Shown here one piece after another: positions 50,026 through 61,019 of a stretch of 64,000 bases of DNA. Source of the DNA: Amia ocellicauda (Eukaryota; Chordata; Actinopteri; Amiiformes; Amiidae); the NCBI RefSeq assembly GCF_036373705.1, contig NC_089863.1, forward strand, positions 2,807,944 through 2,871,943, written 5' to 3'. Made by a program: the position numbers and the translations under genes. The notes beneath the pieces were generated by a model, which saw only the letters and a program-made list of their open reading frames with translations, did no database searches and was not told the DNA's origin. The stretch's first letter is position 1, and every line of letters starts with the position of its first letter.

Positions 50026-50175
50026 TCAGACATTCAGTTTGGAGTTCAGGAGATTGTCTTGACCAGGACCACACCCCTAAATGCATTGAAGCAACTGCCA
50101 TGTGATTGGTTGGTTAGATAATTGCATTAATGAGAAATTGAACAGGTGTTCCTAATAATCCTTTAGGTGAGTGTA
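49199..50175 (-). mobile_element. Tc1-type DNA transposon, 3' end missing
   Basis: Reading leftward from 50175 the element starts with the Tc1-type terminal repeat (CACTCACCTAAAGGATTATT) next to a TA, then the 5' UTR and transposase. At about 49199 the Tc1 sequence stops inside the transposase and unrelated sequence follows. The missing part is the end of the transposase and the second terminal repeat. About 140 bases of unit sequence (unit 1 positions near 7494-7634) are also missing on that side, so a deletion took out the left end together with flanking DNA. Confidence 0.85.
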
Positions 50176-50470
50176 TGAACTCCTGTGAAATAACAAGAGA
50201 TGGATTACTACCCCTTCTCTGCTGCAGCAGAATATGACTACCTATTGTGCAGATCAGGGCTTGCGTTTGTCACCAATGTGCCTCGTTTTATTTCTGAAAT
50301 ATCACTCCCAGAAAGCATTGTCTTTGTGTTTTTGAAATTGAATAACCTCAAAAGAAAGAAATGATCCAGTCAATTGATAAAAAAAAAGTCTAGCCGCTGC
50401 ATTCTGTAATGAAAAAAAAAATTAGATGACAAGTACAATCAAAGCAAGAAAGAGAGCGGGCTGTGTTAGA

Positions 50471-50515
50471 TGCGCCAGCCGGGAATCTTGTATGATACCA
50501 CTACACCACTGGCGC
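50471..50515 (-). pseudogene. tRNA-Gly(CCC) with internal deletion, unit 5
   Basis: Both acceptor strands are present, but 26 bases are missing. The lost part lies between two GGGAATC repeats of the intact gene and removes the T arm and half of the anticodon stem. It cannot fold as a tRNA. About 8 bases further on, the 2.45-kb unrecognised stretch begins. Confidence 0.85.
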
Positions 50516-50522
50516 TGCTGGG

Positions 50523-52972
50523 AGCGGAGGATTGTTTAGCTAAACTTCCCTGAACGCTTTCCCATTCATTCTCTATGGTAGTGTTAAATCACTACGGATG
50601 TAATACTTCGTGCTGCAGCTGTCGCGCAGTTTCTGCCTGCATTTGCCAAAGCCGTTTAGGCACGAGAAGCAGCTTTTTAATTCTCTGTAGATCGATATAA
50701 AATTGGACATGAACGTGTATATAAAGCACTCGCATTCATTCTACAGAGATCACAGTTACTGGGTATTTGAAAGGATTACAGATATTTATATTTTATATCG
50801 TGGTAAGTTTTATTTTAGTATCCTTTTAAACACATGACAAAGTGATAATACTGTTTTTTACGTCTTGTTCTTTTAGATCCTATAATGTTTACGTGCTTCA
50901 GTGACTACAGGAAGAACTGCTCAGGTAGTCTGTTTATTCTGCATGATGACTAAAGTTATACTAGGTGTAATGCTGCGTTTAAATCTGTTTCAATTTTACA
51001 TTGTATTCATTTCGTTTTGATTTAATAGTCTATCAGCACCCTGACTGTAATAATTATTTGTATATGACATGCTATTGACATCACAGAGGTACACAGGAGG
51101 AGAAGAAAAATGGATGGGAATGTATATTTAAGGGGGCACCAGAAGCATTTAATTGATGAGAAAGTTAAACAGAATGATAGAGATATAGTGGCAATGAGCT
51201 TGACAGAGGAAATACATGGTGTGAATTCAAAGCATCATATTAAAAAATAAACTGAAAACAGAAATAGGAAATCATTCTGGAATGGCACAAAAGGAAAATA
51301 GTACAGTGGACATGTAACATCTATTGTGGTTATATGTATTGCTGGTTTTACTACTATTGAATATTATATTAAACAGTTTAAATTTAACACAGACGTTATT
51401 CCTCAAATCCAAATAATAAGTGTATATTTACACATGCTTGTTATTGGTGAACCATTATAACTTACCATTATCAAAAAGAATGCACCCACCTAGTTATTCA
51501 GACGTAACCAGTACCAGTGAATACTGGGCTTTACTGTAACAATAATGACAACCAATGTGCAGAATTTGTGTTATAGGTCACACAGAGAGAGTGATCTAAT
51601 TACTTTCTTTCAACTGTCCTTTGGGGGAACAAAAACAATGTGAGAAACTCTCTCTTACATTGTCCAATAACATACTCTGTCTACCATTTAATGGTGCATT
51701 TTACTATTTACTTATGGAAGATATTTTAAGGTACAGCAAATTGTTCTACAATATAGAATTTCTACATGGGAACCCGTGACTCCTCATATCCTGCAGTTTA
51801 ACCTTAACTAGTGCGTTCTTGTGTTGACCTTCTTGACCTTAAGCATGGACAGAGTGAAGCGTGGTCTCATCACGGATTGAGCTCATGGTATAGAGGTGTT
51901 TCACTATTATTGGTTAGTAGGAACAATATAAATTGTAAACTGGACAAAGAAGCACAGAAGAAGAAGAACGGTAACAAGGAGGAGGACAGGAGGAAGAAGA
52001 GAGCGAGACAGAGAGACCTGGCTGCCTGCTGCTGACTAAACTGACCACAACTGCTCTCTGTGAGGAACAGTGAGAGAAATTGGGTTTAATCTGTTTCTTT
52101 CCTGTAACTCAGCAGAAGCTTAATATGACCGGTTTTAGTAATGTAATTAAATGATATTAGTTTTCTATTTTTGTCACAAATAAATTATTATTGCACACCT
52201 GTTACTTGACTGTGTCTTCCCTCAATAATCTCATTGAGCCTATGAGATTTCAGTTCAACTATTTATTGGATTGGCTGAAAAACCAAGCATAGAAAAAAAT
52301 TATCTTACACTTATTATACACTTGCTAACTTACTAAGATTAATTTAGGAGTTGGCATAATTAAATTCAGTGATTTGTGAGTCTCTTTCAACTGTCCAAAG
52401 AGCAAAAAACATACAACTTTTCATCTTAACGTTTCTAATAGCAGTCCCAGAAATAAATATGTATTTGCCTTTTATTACTTCATGATAACTTAGTTACATT
52501 AATGCATCAGTTGCTTGAAAGAACTACAATGGTATTTGAGTCATATAAATGTGAGCACATACACAAAGGTAAAAAGTCAAACTGGGTAAGTACACAATAA
52601 AATAAAGTTACACTTAAGATAATATGCTTCAAACAAAACTGAAGAGTGAAAGTGCATTACAGATAAGAGATACTGGCATTCTTAATCACCTCAAAGTATA
52701 CTAAGCACTGAAAGTCTCTTTCATTTCTCTTATAATAATTGTAAGTTTAATTAGCAGTGGAGTTATACTACAAGCAAACTTGCATAAGTGTGATGATATT
52801 ATGCATTCCAAACAAAGAAAAGTATACATCACATTAAGTTACACAAGCAGTGTTAAAACAAAAGTAATACTTATAGGCACCAAGTGGTGACAATATGCAA
52901 TGACCACTAACATGACAGTTCTCACGGTTTAGGGCACGCAGTCCGTTACACCTATTCTTGACTGGCTCCCGC
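50523..52972. other. 2.45-kb unrecognised insertion (unit 5 only)
   Basis: Units 1-4 run directly from the tRNA-Gly gene into GAAGCTCTGGCTTGTG; here that junction is interrupted. The inserted DNA is AT-rich with no long open frame. The longest, 74 codons at 51811-52035, ends in a Lys/Arg-rich run and looks like chance. I see no terminal repeats, no reverse transcriptase or transposase and no target duplication that I can trust. Confidence 0.6.
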
Positions 52973-54077
52973 GGGGGAGCTGTGGCTTGTGTCCTTGAAG
53001 CAAATTCACAAGACGTCTAGTAAGCATCCCATGGGGCAAGATGATGTCTTAATGATTATCCTTATTACTCTGCAGTCGATCTGCTTAATACGTACCTAGC
53101 TAATCACTACATCACAGGGGCATGGTTGCCATTTGTGGAAAATATGTCAAAACTGAAGGATAGTAATCGGATTGGTAGCAGCCGATATTATTAATATTTT
53201 ATGAACAACTGGACTGTGTTGCAGGCTGTTGTTTTTGTGGATGGTTTGCTGGTCTGTTGTATAACAGCCCTGCAGAGACAATCAGTATGAAGGTGAACAC
53301 GATTTCGTTAACGTGTGCCCATTTAAAAGGTTAATGAATGTATACATAAATACAGCAGATCTGGGTTTTCCTCTGAAACATTAAGGACTGGTTTCATAAA
53401 TGCGTCTATAAGTCCATAAACGCCACGAGTGCAACGTGCACACTTTATTTCAGTTATAACCTGCTCTATTGTAGCTGCTGTTACTGTACGATTCATCGTG
53501 ATACATGTGTGTTTTATTTCAGCTGTAACTTGCCCTGGTTAAGGACGTCTACGGCGTAATTTAAAAATATTACAGAAATTGTCGTTTGCAGTTACAAATC
53601 TGTAGTAAGAGTAATAAGTTAAGGGAGTCAAGTTGAGCCATTTAAAATACAAATCTACTAATGATGATTACAATAATAACAACAATAATAATAAAATAGC
53701 AAATATTTATTTTAGTGCTGCTCCGCTCCTCCCACAACAGGGCGTGGACTTCCGACACTGGCCTGGTTTTCCTGTGGCGCTTTATTAGAACAACAAGAGA
53801 TAACAGTGTGTTTCTGTCTTTATTCGTCCGCATGTGTGGGTGTAACTTTGTAATTGTTTTGTGAGGTCCCGCAACGTTTGGGGTGAAATGCAAAGTAATC
53901 TAATAGTAAAGTAACTAATTTCTTTGCCCAGGGAGTAATAAGTAAAGTATCTTGTTACTGTTTATATGAGTAAAGAATACAATGTAATATGACCAAACAC
54001 TGCTCTTTTCTTTCTCTTTTGGCGTGTTAGTTTGTTGTTGACAGAGATACAAAGTTTGAGAAAAGCAGGCTGGCAGT
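52973..54077. other. Unit 5 spacer between tRNA-Gly and tRNA-Ala
   Basis: Follows unit 1 positions 8004-9370 with small changes and a loss of about 222 bases near 53719. No gene seen. Confidence 0.7.
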
Positions 54078-54149
54078 GGGGATGTAGCTCAATGGTAGAG
54101 CGCATACTTCGCATGTATGAGGTCCTGAGTTCAATCCTTGGCATCTCCA
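54078..54149 (+). tRNA. tRNA-Ala(CGC), unit 5
   Basis: Anticodon CGC is kept. The anticodon stem reads CATAC/GTATG, turning a G-T pair into A-T. The D loop reads CTCAATGG, and the T stem reads CTGAG/CTTGG. The terminator run is kept. It is probably still foldable. Confidence 0.85.
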
Positions 54150-54658
54150 GGCTGTCTTTTAATGGAGTCCGTGCACTATGTCATTGGATGCACATAGCAA
54201 ATACCGAAGAAATCAGGATCCCGTGATTCATCGGTCACACTAGTGTGGGCCTTTTCGGCACTCTCTCCCAGCATTCGTCCGAGAAACACCGTGTGTATGT
54301 ATTCATTGTGAGAAGTGAAGCTACTAAGCTACTAAAAAAGAAGTGTTAACCAAGCACCCAACGATGCGTTTTCTCCCACTGAATTGTGCACCTTGAAAGT
54401 CTACCAAATGCAGACTCCTTAGCAAAGCATTGCCCCCCACAGGACACCGACTTATATGTTGACCCTCCCTCTCTCCATAATCAATCCATCAGCTAGGAAC
54501 GGACCTAAATTCATGATGAAATTACACGTGCAATCAAAGCAAGATAGAGAGCATGCTGTGTCAGTTGCACAAGAAGAAGAAGACGAAGAAGAAGAAGAAG
54601 AAGAAGAAGAAGACGAAGAATACATTCACCAGTATTCACCCGAGCACCTCAGGCCAGA

Positions 54659-54730
54659 GACCTCGTGTGGCAAGGGTAGCGTGTCTGACTCCAGATCAGA
54701 AGGCTGTGTGTTCAAATGACGTCGGGGTCA
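54659..54730 (+). tRNA. tRNA-Trp(CCA)-like, unit 5, possibly decayed
   Basis: As in unit 1, with GCGT for GCGC in the D stem. Confidence 0.55.
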
Positions 54731-54857
54731 GTGTTTTGTACACCAGCAGTCACCAGTAACACAAAGGTTGCATGAGTAATTGCACAGCTGGCAGTGTAAA
54801 GTGAAAAAGCACACTCTTGTTGACTTTGCAAAAAGGGTTTGAAGTAGCATGAAAGTG

Positions 54858-55042
54858 AGTAGATAGTAGGGTCCTATGGGCGCGGCCTATTGTGTTATGA
54901 CGTATGACCTAACCTTATTAATATTCCTATGTCATAATTGGGGGGCGTGATTTTAGGTAGCGTTATTTCCTTAATTATTCCTACGTCATATCCGTCAGAA
55001 AGTGTACACCCATAAAACCCTGAACAACAAGGCCACCCATAA
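54858..55042 (+). repeat. Left terminal inverted repeat of Polinton-type element
   Basis: About 185 bases, matching 60721-60899 in reverse complement. The innermost 90 or so bases match perfectly. Confidence 0.9.
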
Positions 55043-56311
55043 CCTGTTGTTCTTGTTGTTCTTGTTGGTCAACTGTAGAGTGTGAATGGGTCAGATCCTC
55101 CTTTAGTGGTTGGGGGTCTTTTTTAAATATACATGTAATGGTTTAGGAAATCTAAACCGTTATAAGATCAACAAGTTCTGTTGTCTGTAATGGGGCCCAG
55201 GTCTTATCAATGCCAGTTTTGAATAGGGTGTTTATCATATCCACACTGTCTCTTTCTCTGTCTTTGTCTGTCTCTCTCGCCCAATCATTTTATAAGATCA
55301 ACAAGGTTTGTTGTCTGTAATGGTCCCAGGTCCTAACAATGCCTGTTTTGCATAGGGTACTTATGTTATCGACACTGTCTCTGTCTCTGTCTCTCCCCAC
55401 CAATCTCTGGAAACATCTGAGGATGTTCAGTTTGTTTAAGACAAATTTAATTAAAAATTAAATTAAAAAAGCGTGTGTGTGTGTGTGTGTCTGTATAGGT
55501 TAATTGTTTTTGTAAAAAAAAAAAAAAAAAGCTGTGGTTATATTTTATTTTATATTAGCTCTCTCACATAATGTGTTCATTTGTTTTACTTAAATACATT
55601 CTAGGGTCTTAAAGCTCGTAAAAGTTAGACTTAAGATAATGGTGTGCTTTTAATGTATTTTAGCTGTCTCAATACCTAATGATAAAGCATCGTTTAAAAA
55701 CAACTGATCACTCAATGCTAAATAGCTCACATCACTCAAGGCTAAATCGCTCACACTGCGGGAGGGGGTCAGACAACAGTAGGTATGACGTGTGATATCA
55801 AAACATTCAGAATACTTTTAACCTATATAATTTATAAGCTTTGTAAAATAAACCCAAATATCTCTTTTGCGGTGATAAATGCTGTTCTGAGCATACAAAG
55901 CAGAGCTATTTAAAAAAAAAATCACTGTAAAAACTATTAGAGTGATGGTTATTTTAGATCTTTATAGTTATTTTCTTGGTTCAGGTTGTTTTTTAGCTCT
56001 TATAAAGGTGTGACATATTCTTAGTGGTTGTTGACTATAGGTCTAGATGATTTAAAAATGTTTTTTGAGAGCCAAAAAGGTTCTAATAAAAGTTTAGAGT
56101 TGAGAGGAGAGAGATCGGCTCCATCTTGGTTTCTATTTGAAATTTGATGTAGTGCCATTTTATTGGTTGGTTTTGATATGTTAATTTGTAACGCAAAGTC
56201 CAGACCAGAACAAAGCCTTACAAGCATATGGACAGCAGTATAAGTATGAAGGTCAGGTCTTCAGCTCGGCAGACTCATACTGACCTTTCGATTTAAGACT
56301 AAAGATCAACA
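55043..56311. other. Left non-coding part of Polinton-type element
   Basis: Contains two related stretches (about 55155-55260 and 55285-55400) that share ATAAGATCAACAAG, TTGTCTGTAATGG and a CTGTCTCT run, so a local tandem duplication of roughly 130 bases. A (TG)n tract and a poly-A run follow (55473-55531). A TATA-like GTATAAGTA near 56238 precedes the exon-like block. Confidence 0.5.
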
Positions 56312-57450
56312 ATGGCCGGAAACAACATCAGCGACCTCGATTTAAATGATTTGTTATGTAAGTCTTCAGATTAATTTCATTTACATGTATTGTAAATAAG
56401 GCTATAGCATCTGTTTTAAGCTCTGTAAATTATTTTTCAGCCAGTCAACAGGAGTTAATTCCCAACGCCGAGGAGATCATCTGGAACAACGACGGTAAGC
56501 TTTTTGTGTTTGCGCTCATGGGTTCTTATGTATGGGTGTGTGTGTGTGGGTGTGTGGTTTTGAAGCGGATCATTAGAGTTTTGAAAACGTTTTAATATAT
56601 ATTAATGCTGGTCTCTTTAATTACACAGAAACTATCGAAAGGCCCTTGGTTAATGTCTCTGAGGATCGACCAAGAGAAGTGGTTGCCCCTAGACGGACTG
56701 TCTGCCGACTGGGTAAGAGCTAAACCCCCGTTTGTTTGTATCGCATTTCTGTAAGATGTTTGAGTTCAGTTTTGTTAATTTTAAAAAATTATCCTTTCTA
56801 ACAGTATTAAGAAACGTGGTTAGAGACAACAAAAGGCCTTCCACATCGAGGGCTTGTTTCGTTTTACCTTCAAGAACCGTAACCTTTCAAGAATCTGAAA
56901 GGCCGTCAGCCCCGGTATCTGATAGCTGTGAGTATATATCTGAAGCCTGTAAATAAGAGGTTAAAGCTTTTTATAAAGCGGCGTGGCTAAAGGTTAAACA
57001 TGTCTCTTACCTTCACAGCGGTGCAAAAAGCTAAACCAGCCGAAAAACATAAGAAACGATTATTCTGTGGAGGTAAGTAAGATCTTTCAAACTTTAATGT
57101 TTTTAAAAGGGATTTGTTTGTCCTGCGGAGGGTTGAGGGTTAATGTTTAAGGGATGTGAGCCTGTTTCCTGTAGGGCGGGGGGTTCTGGGAAAGACCTGT
57201 AGAAGGCCGAACACGTCTAGGCTTGTTTCTGGGTAATGTGTTTAGAAATGATCGATTGCCGTACCGTCTGGTTAGGAAGTTAAACCGACCGAAAGGGTTT
57301 AGTAATATGTTTGGCATATCTACCGCTATTATACTTCGGTTTTAAAGTGGTTGTTGGAAAAGGATTGATTGTGTTCATTGTATTTAATATTTAAATAGAT
57401 CGTGAAAACGCTTGTGAAACAGGAAGTCCCGGGATCAGGAAGCGTTTACA
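56312..57450 (+). other. Exon-like block of Polinton-type element
   Basis: An ATG-led short open block (56312) is followed by several more short open blocks, each bordered by splice-site-like AG and GTAAG signals, with introns of about 80-200 bases. The pattern suggests a spliced cargo gene rich in charged residues. The product is not recognised, and no claim of function is made. Confidence 0.4.
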
Positions 57451-57553
57451 CTTGGAAGGTTCGTTTAAAAATGAAATGTTGCTGTGTGTGTGTGTATATA
57501 AATGTGTTTTATTAATAATATTACAGTTTTTAAAGAAGCATTTAAGAAACAAC

Positions 57554-58426
57554 TTATTTACTTATCTTATCTGTAACTGTAAAATATTCGTCAGAAAATG
57601 TTTGTTCATAACCATTGGCAAAAGTACTCCGTAGCTTTGAAACACGAACCACATCACCGATGTTGAACTTATAAGTAGTTTTTCCCTTCTTAATAAATGG
57701 TCCGTATACATTTTTATAGACCTTAAAAGAATTACTTTGATCAACATCTATAGGCTTCATTTTAATACTGGTGTGATACCCTTGGTTGTAAGCCTCGATA
57801 AAATCCTGAACTTTATCAAAATACTTGAACGTGTTGTCCGCTGTAAAATATTTCCACATTTTGGTCTTTATGGTGCGGTTAAACCTCTCCACCACCGATG
57901 CCTTAAGCTCATTACCGGTGGTGAAATTATGTATTTTGTGTCTCTTCAGTAGATTCTGAAATTCTCTGTTGAGAAACACTTTTCCTTCATCAGTCTGCAG
58001 TTTTTTAGGACATCGACCCTGGGACAATATATCCTCAAAGGCCTTTGTCACCGCCCGACCTGTTTTATTATGTAGAATGCGAGCCCAGGCATGTTTCGAT
58101 AACACGTCGATACACATCAACATAAATTTGTGACCATTGTTATGTTTTGATAAATTTGACATATCGACTAGATCCATTTGCCATTGTCAGTTGTCAGTTG
58201 CATATACGCGGTTTCTTTTAAAGTTAATCCTGAGAGGTTTATGTAAGGTATAGGCGTCTTGTTCCCGTAACCATTCTGAAACAACCACATCATTAGCCTT
58301 CACTCCTGCCTCCGTGAGTCCTCTTTGAAAACCCTTCTTACCCGCCAAACCCCCAATCTTTGCTGGGTTGTAGTATAATTCCTGCATTTGGGGAGCTTGC
58401 CGAGTCATTCTGTCAAATAACAACAC
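57554..58426 (-). pseudogene. Polinton-type integrase region (fossil)
   Basis: The region carries the hallmarks of Polinton integrases of the retroviral-type rve fold. These are the WLREQDAYTLHKP motif of the N-terminal part, a core with acidic residues in the D,D-35-E arrangement (LMCIDVLSKHAW, LQTDEGKVF, SVVERFNRTIKTKMW), and a C-terminal GDVVRVSK segment. It is broken, with about one break, and is taken as inactive. Confidence 0.8.
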
Positions 58427-58464
58427 AGACCCACACTATGCGCAAAGTTTTCATACAAGGTTTT

Positions 58465-58977
58465 TTATTCAACTTCAGGAGAGCAGATACCCCCTTTTAG
58501 ACATTTGAGAAAAGTATAACATACACAACAATTTTTTCTACGGTCCAGACAAAAAGAAATCAGATGATTGGTTACTTGATCTATATCAACAAATACCTGT
58601 TTCTTTATCTTGTAGGCACACACCTCAGTTACATATGTAAATAAAACAACAATATGGCCTATTTTAAAAGTAAACAGAGGTGTATTAAACATGCTCAGTA
58701 AAAGCTCATACAGATGTTGATGAAATGGCCTAATATAATTCTTGGCCCCCTTGAGCGTTTCATCCCAGTGTTCGTACCCCCCGGTCTTTGTTACAGCCGC
58801 CATTAACTTTTCCAGGTTTGAAAGCTGGTCCTCATCGATGGTTAAATCTGTAGAGAAAAGGCTCGCGTTGGCTACTTTTTTGTCAAGCACATGGTGTAAT
58901 AGAGCTCTCAGGTTAGCTGTAGAGTGTTGATGACAGAACCAGTTGCAGAAGCAGTCCAGAACATTCCCCATATTCAA
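58465..58977 (-). other. 170-codon open frame of Polinton-type element
   Basis: Looks whole. It is mostly helical in character, with a hydrophobic central segment (LFTFKIGHIVVLFTYVTEV). That segment is faintly reminiscent of the BH1 region of Bcl-2 family proteins, which some related elements carry, but this is a weak resemblance and I do not assign a function. Confidence 0.4.
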
Positions 58978-58983
58978 AGTCCC

Positions 58984-59360
58984 TTAGTTCAGGTCAGAGT
59001 CTGAATCAGTGGCATAGATGTCGAATTCTTCGTCGCTGTCCCCAGCTTTAACTTCTTTACGGAAGAAATAAGCTTTTAGCTTGCCAGCGGTTTTTCTACT
59101 CGGCTCATCCAGGTCATTGAGCAGCTGCCCAAGTTTCTCTATTATAAACGGCTCCTTTTTCAGCTCCAGCAAATCTCATCTATGATTTTCTGGACTTGCA
59201 CCGGGGTGACATGTAGGTGGGAGTAAGACAGCGCCTTGATTAGCGCAGGTTTCAGCCACAGTTTGTTCAGTCTTCTGTAAAACACGTCAAAATAGAACTG
59301 GAAATAGTAGCGGTCTGGTTCAAACAAACAGCTGTGTCTCAACTGACTGGGGTGATTCAC
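58984..59360 (-). other. Minus-strand open-frame region of Polinton-type element
   Basis: Open-frame sequence not recognised, with a very acidic stretch near its end (DSDEEFDIYATDSDSD). It appears broken. Confidence 0.35.
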
Positions 59361-59383
59361 TTCACAACCCAGACAGACTTCAT

Positions 59384-59803
59384 TCAGAGCTCGGAACTCA
59401 GAATATACACATGGGTGCTTTTAACCACTCTGCTTACTTGGTCACGTACCCCGGGCATAAATCCAACGTCTTCATCACGCCCCCGGGACAGTTCGATGCT
59501 CATTGGGTCGCCTGGTGGTTTGTGGGGTGTTTCTACATCCATTGGACCGACCCCCTCCTGAGACGCACAGCCGGTAGACAGTTCAGCAAAATCGAGGCCC
59601 TCCATGAGCTCCAGAGGCTGGGGCTCACCGAGACTCATTTGGACATCCATCGCACAGCATGCTGTTTCGTCCTGAGGGACCGGGGGTTGAGGTCTTGGAG
59701 GGTAGCCGCAGTCAGAGGGTTCCGGAGTGTATAGAAAATCTGGGGAATAGAACCAGGGGAGATCCCGGGTTTGAAGAGGTCTGTAGAGCCTGTCGACGTC
59801 CAC
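59384..59803 (-). other. 139-codon open frame of Polinton-type element
   Basis: Proline-rich and acidic. The tetrapeptide MDV recurs (MDVDRLY, CAMDVQM, GPMDVET), as does a PMSIEL/QPLELM-like segment, so it may be built from a loose repeat. Function not recognised. Confidence 0.35.
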
Positions 59804-59898
59804 AGCTTTCGGGTAAGATATTCTCTTTAATTTTAAACCATGAATGAAGTGTTGTGCCTTTTATCCCATCTCTTCACTACGTCACGACAGACAGCCCT

Positions 59899-60602
59899 CT
59901 AAGAAGAGAGTAGCCCCTGAGCCGCCAGACCCCCTCCAAACCCCCACAGGTCATCTGTTTTATCATCGTCGTCGTCCTTCAAGGGGGATATATAATCCAT
60001 AATCCAGCATATTCTCCTTCTAACAGAATCCAGTTGCGAACATTTGGTCAAGATGTCAAAACCGTTATTTATACAGGTTATGATCTTTTTCAAGAACGGC
60101 CAGTCCAAGTCGTCAAACATGATATCGGTAACCTGTTTTTCTGGCTCCTCCACAAACCCTTCAATAGGGTTTGTAATCAGGGTACTGCTAAACAAAACCT
60201 TGCGATCGGTAGTTATCGATAGACTCTTCACCACTCTACCGTAAATCTGCAAGCTTTCCCATTCATAAAACCCTTAGTTGGAGAGCCCATTTCGCGTTCT
60301 CTTGGACCCTCTTGCAAGCCTTCTAGAGTCTTATCCACAAGACCCAGATCTCTCCAGGCCATCACCTTCAACCAGTCCTCATAAGAGTATTCAATTACCG
60401 TCTCAAAAGGTTCCAACGTACCCTCCTTCTCTCCCAAAGCAAAAAGCTCCACTCCAACATAGCTGGGGTCCCTTTTAAAGCGGTAACCCCATTGAGCCCC
60501 CCAGAACAGCACCCAGGTGCATTCAATCTTCAAATTGGTAAGTACAGGAACCCTTGCCCGGGCTTGCTTCTTGCGGGGTTTCATGTTGATGTCACTGGAC
60601 AT
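59899..60602 (-). other. Minus-strand open-frame region next to right TIR
   Basis: Open-frame sequence starting with a basic stretch (MKPRKKQARARVPV). It contains aromatic-rich WVLFWGAQWGYRF and ends in an Asp run (KDDDDDKTDD). Not recognised; appears broken. It is read away from the right terminal repeat, as expected for the outermost gene. Confidence 0.35.
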
Positions 60603-60720
60603 GTTGAAGAAGTTGGATGTTTCAGATGCTGAGAATTAAAGAGGTATTGCCTAAAAGCAGCGCGGGTTCTTAAATAGAGAGGAGAGTTTCGGGGCGGTGC
60701 CTTCAGAGAGGTGGGGGTAT

Positions 60721-60899
60721 TTATGGGTGGCCTTGTTGTTCAGGGTTTTATGGGTGTACACTTTCTGACGGATATGACGTAGGAATAATTAAGGAAATAA
60801 CTCTACCTAAAATCACGCCCCCCCAATTATCACGTAGGAATATTAATAAGGTTAGGTCATAACAAAATAGGCAGCGCCCACAGGACCATACTATCTACT
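60721..60899 (-). repeat. Right terminal inverted repeat of Polinton-type element
   Basis: About 179 bases, the reverse complement of 54858-55042. Followed directly by the right AAAGTG target copy. Confidence 0.9.
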
Positions 60900-60947
60900 A
60901 AAGTGTACGCTTGCCAGCTGAGAATGGACAGAGAAGCAAGTGTCTTT

Positions 60948-61019
60948 TGCATTGGCTGGGAATCAAACCTAGATCAACTGATCAGAAGGCAGCTATGCTA
61001 ACCACTATACCACAAACAC
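60948..61019 (-). pseudogene. tRNA-Gly(UCC)-derived pseudogene, unit 5
   Basis: Slightly different copy (acceptor 3' strand CCAATGC, and AGG for AAG before the T loop). It lies 43 bases to the right of the Polinton target duplication. Confidence 0.65.

Larger units (their letters stand above)
54858..60899. mobile_element. Polinton/Maverick-type element, shortened fossil
   Basis: A 6,042-base element with terminal inverted repeats of about 180 bases that begin AGTAGATAGTA. It is flanked by a perfect 6-base duplication, AAAGTG at 54852-54857 and 60900-60905, which is the target length known for Polintons. The undisturbed site is seen in the other units (ATGAAAGCGTACACTTG). A Polinton-type integrase region lies on the minus strand. 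Full Polintons are 15-20 kb with polymerase B, ATPase, protease and capsid genes; none of those was recognised, so this is a shortened, non-autonomous form. It looks broken, with a few breaks across its open frames. The two terminal repeats differ by roughly 4-5 percent, which suggests a moderately young insertion into unit 5 only. Confidence 0.85.

Noticed and set aside
51811-52035. 74-codon frame in the 2.45-kb insertion
   Set aside because: Ends in a low-complexity Lys/Arg run from a GAA/GAG tract, with no domain or homologous frame in the window.
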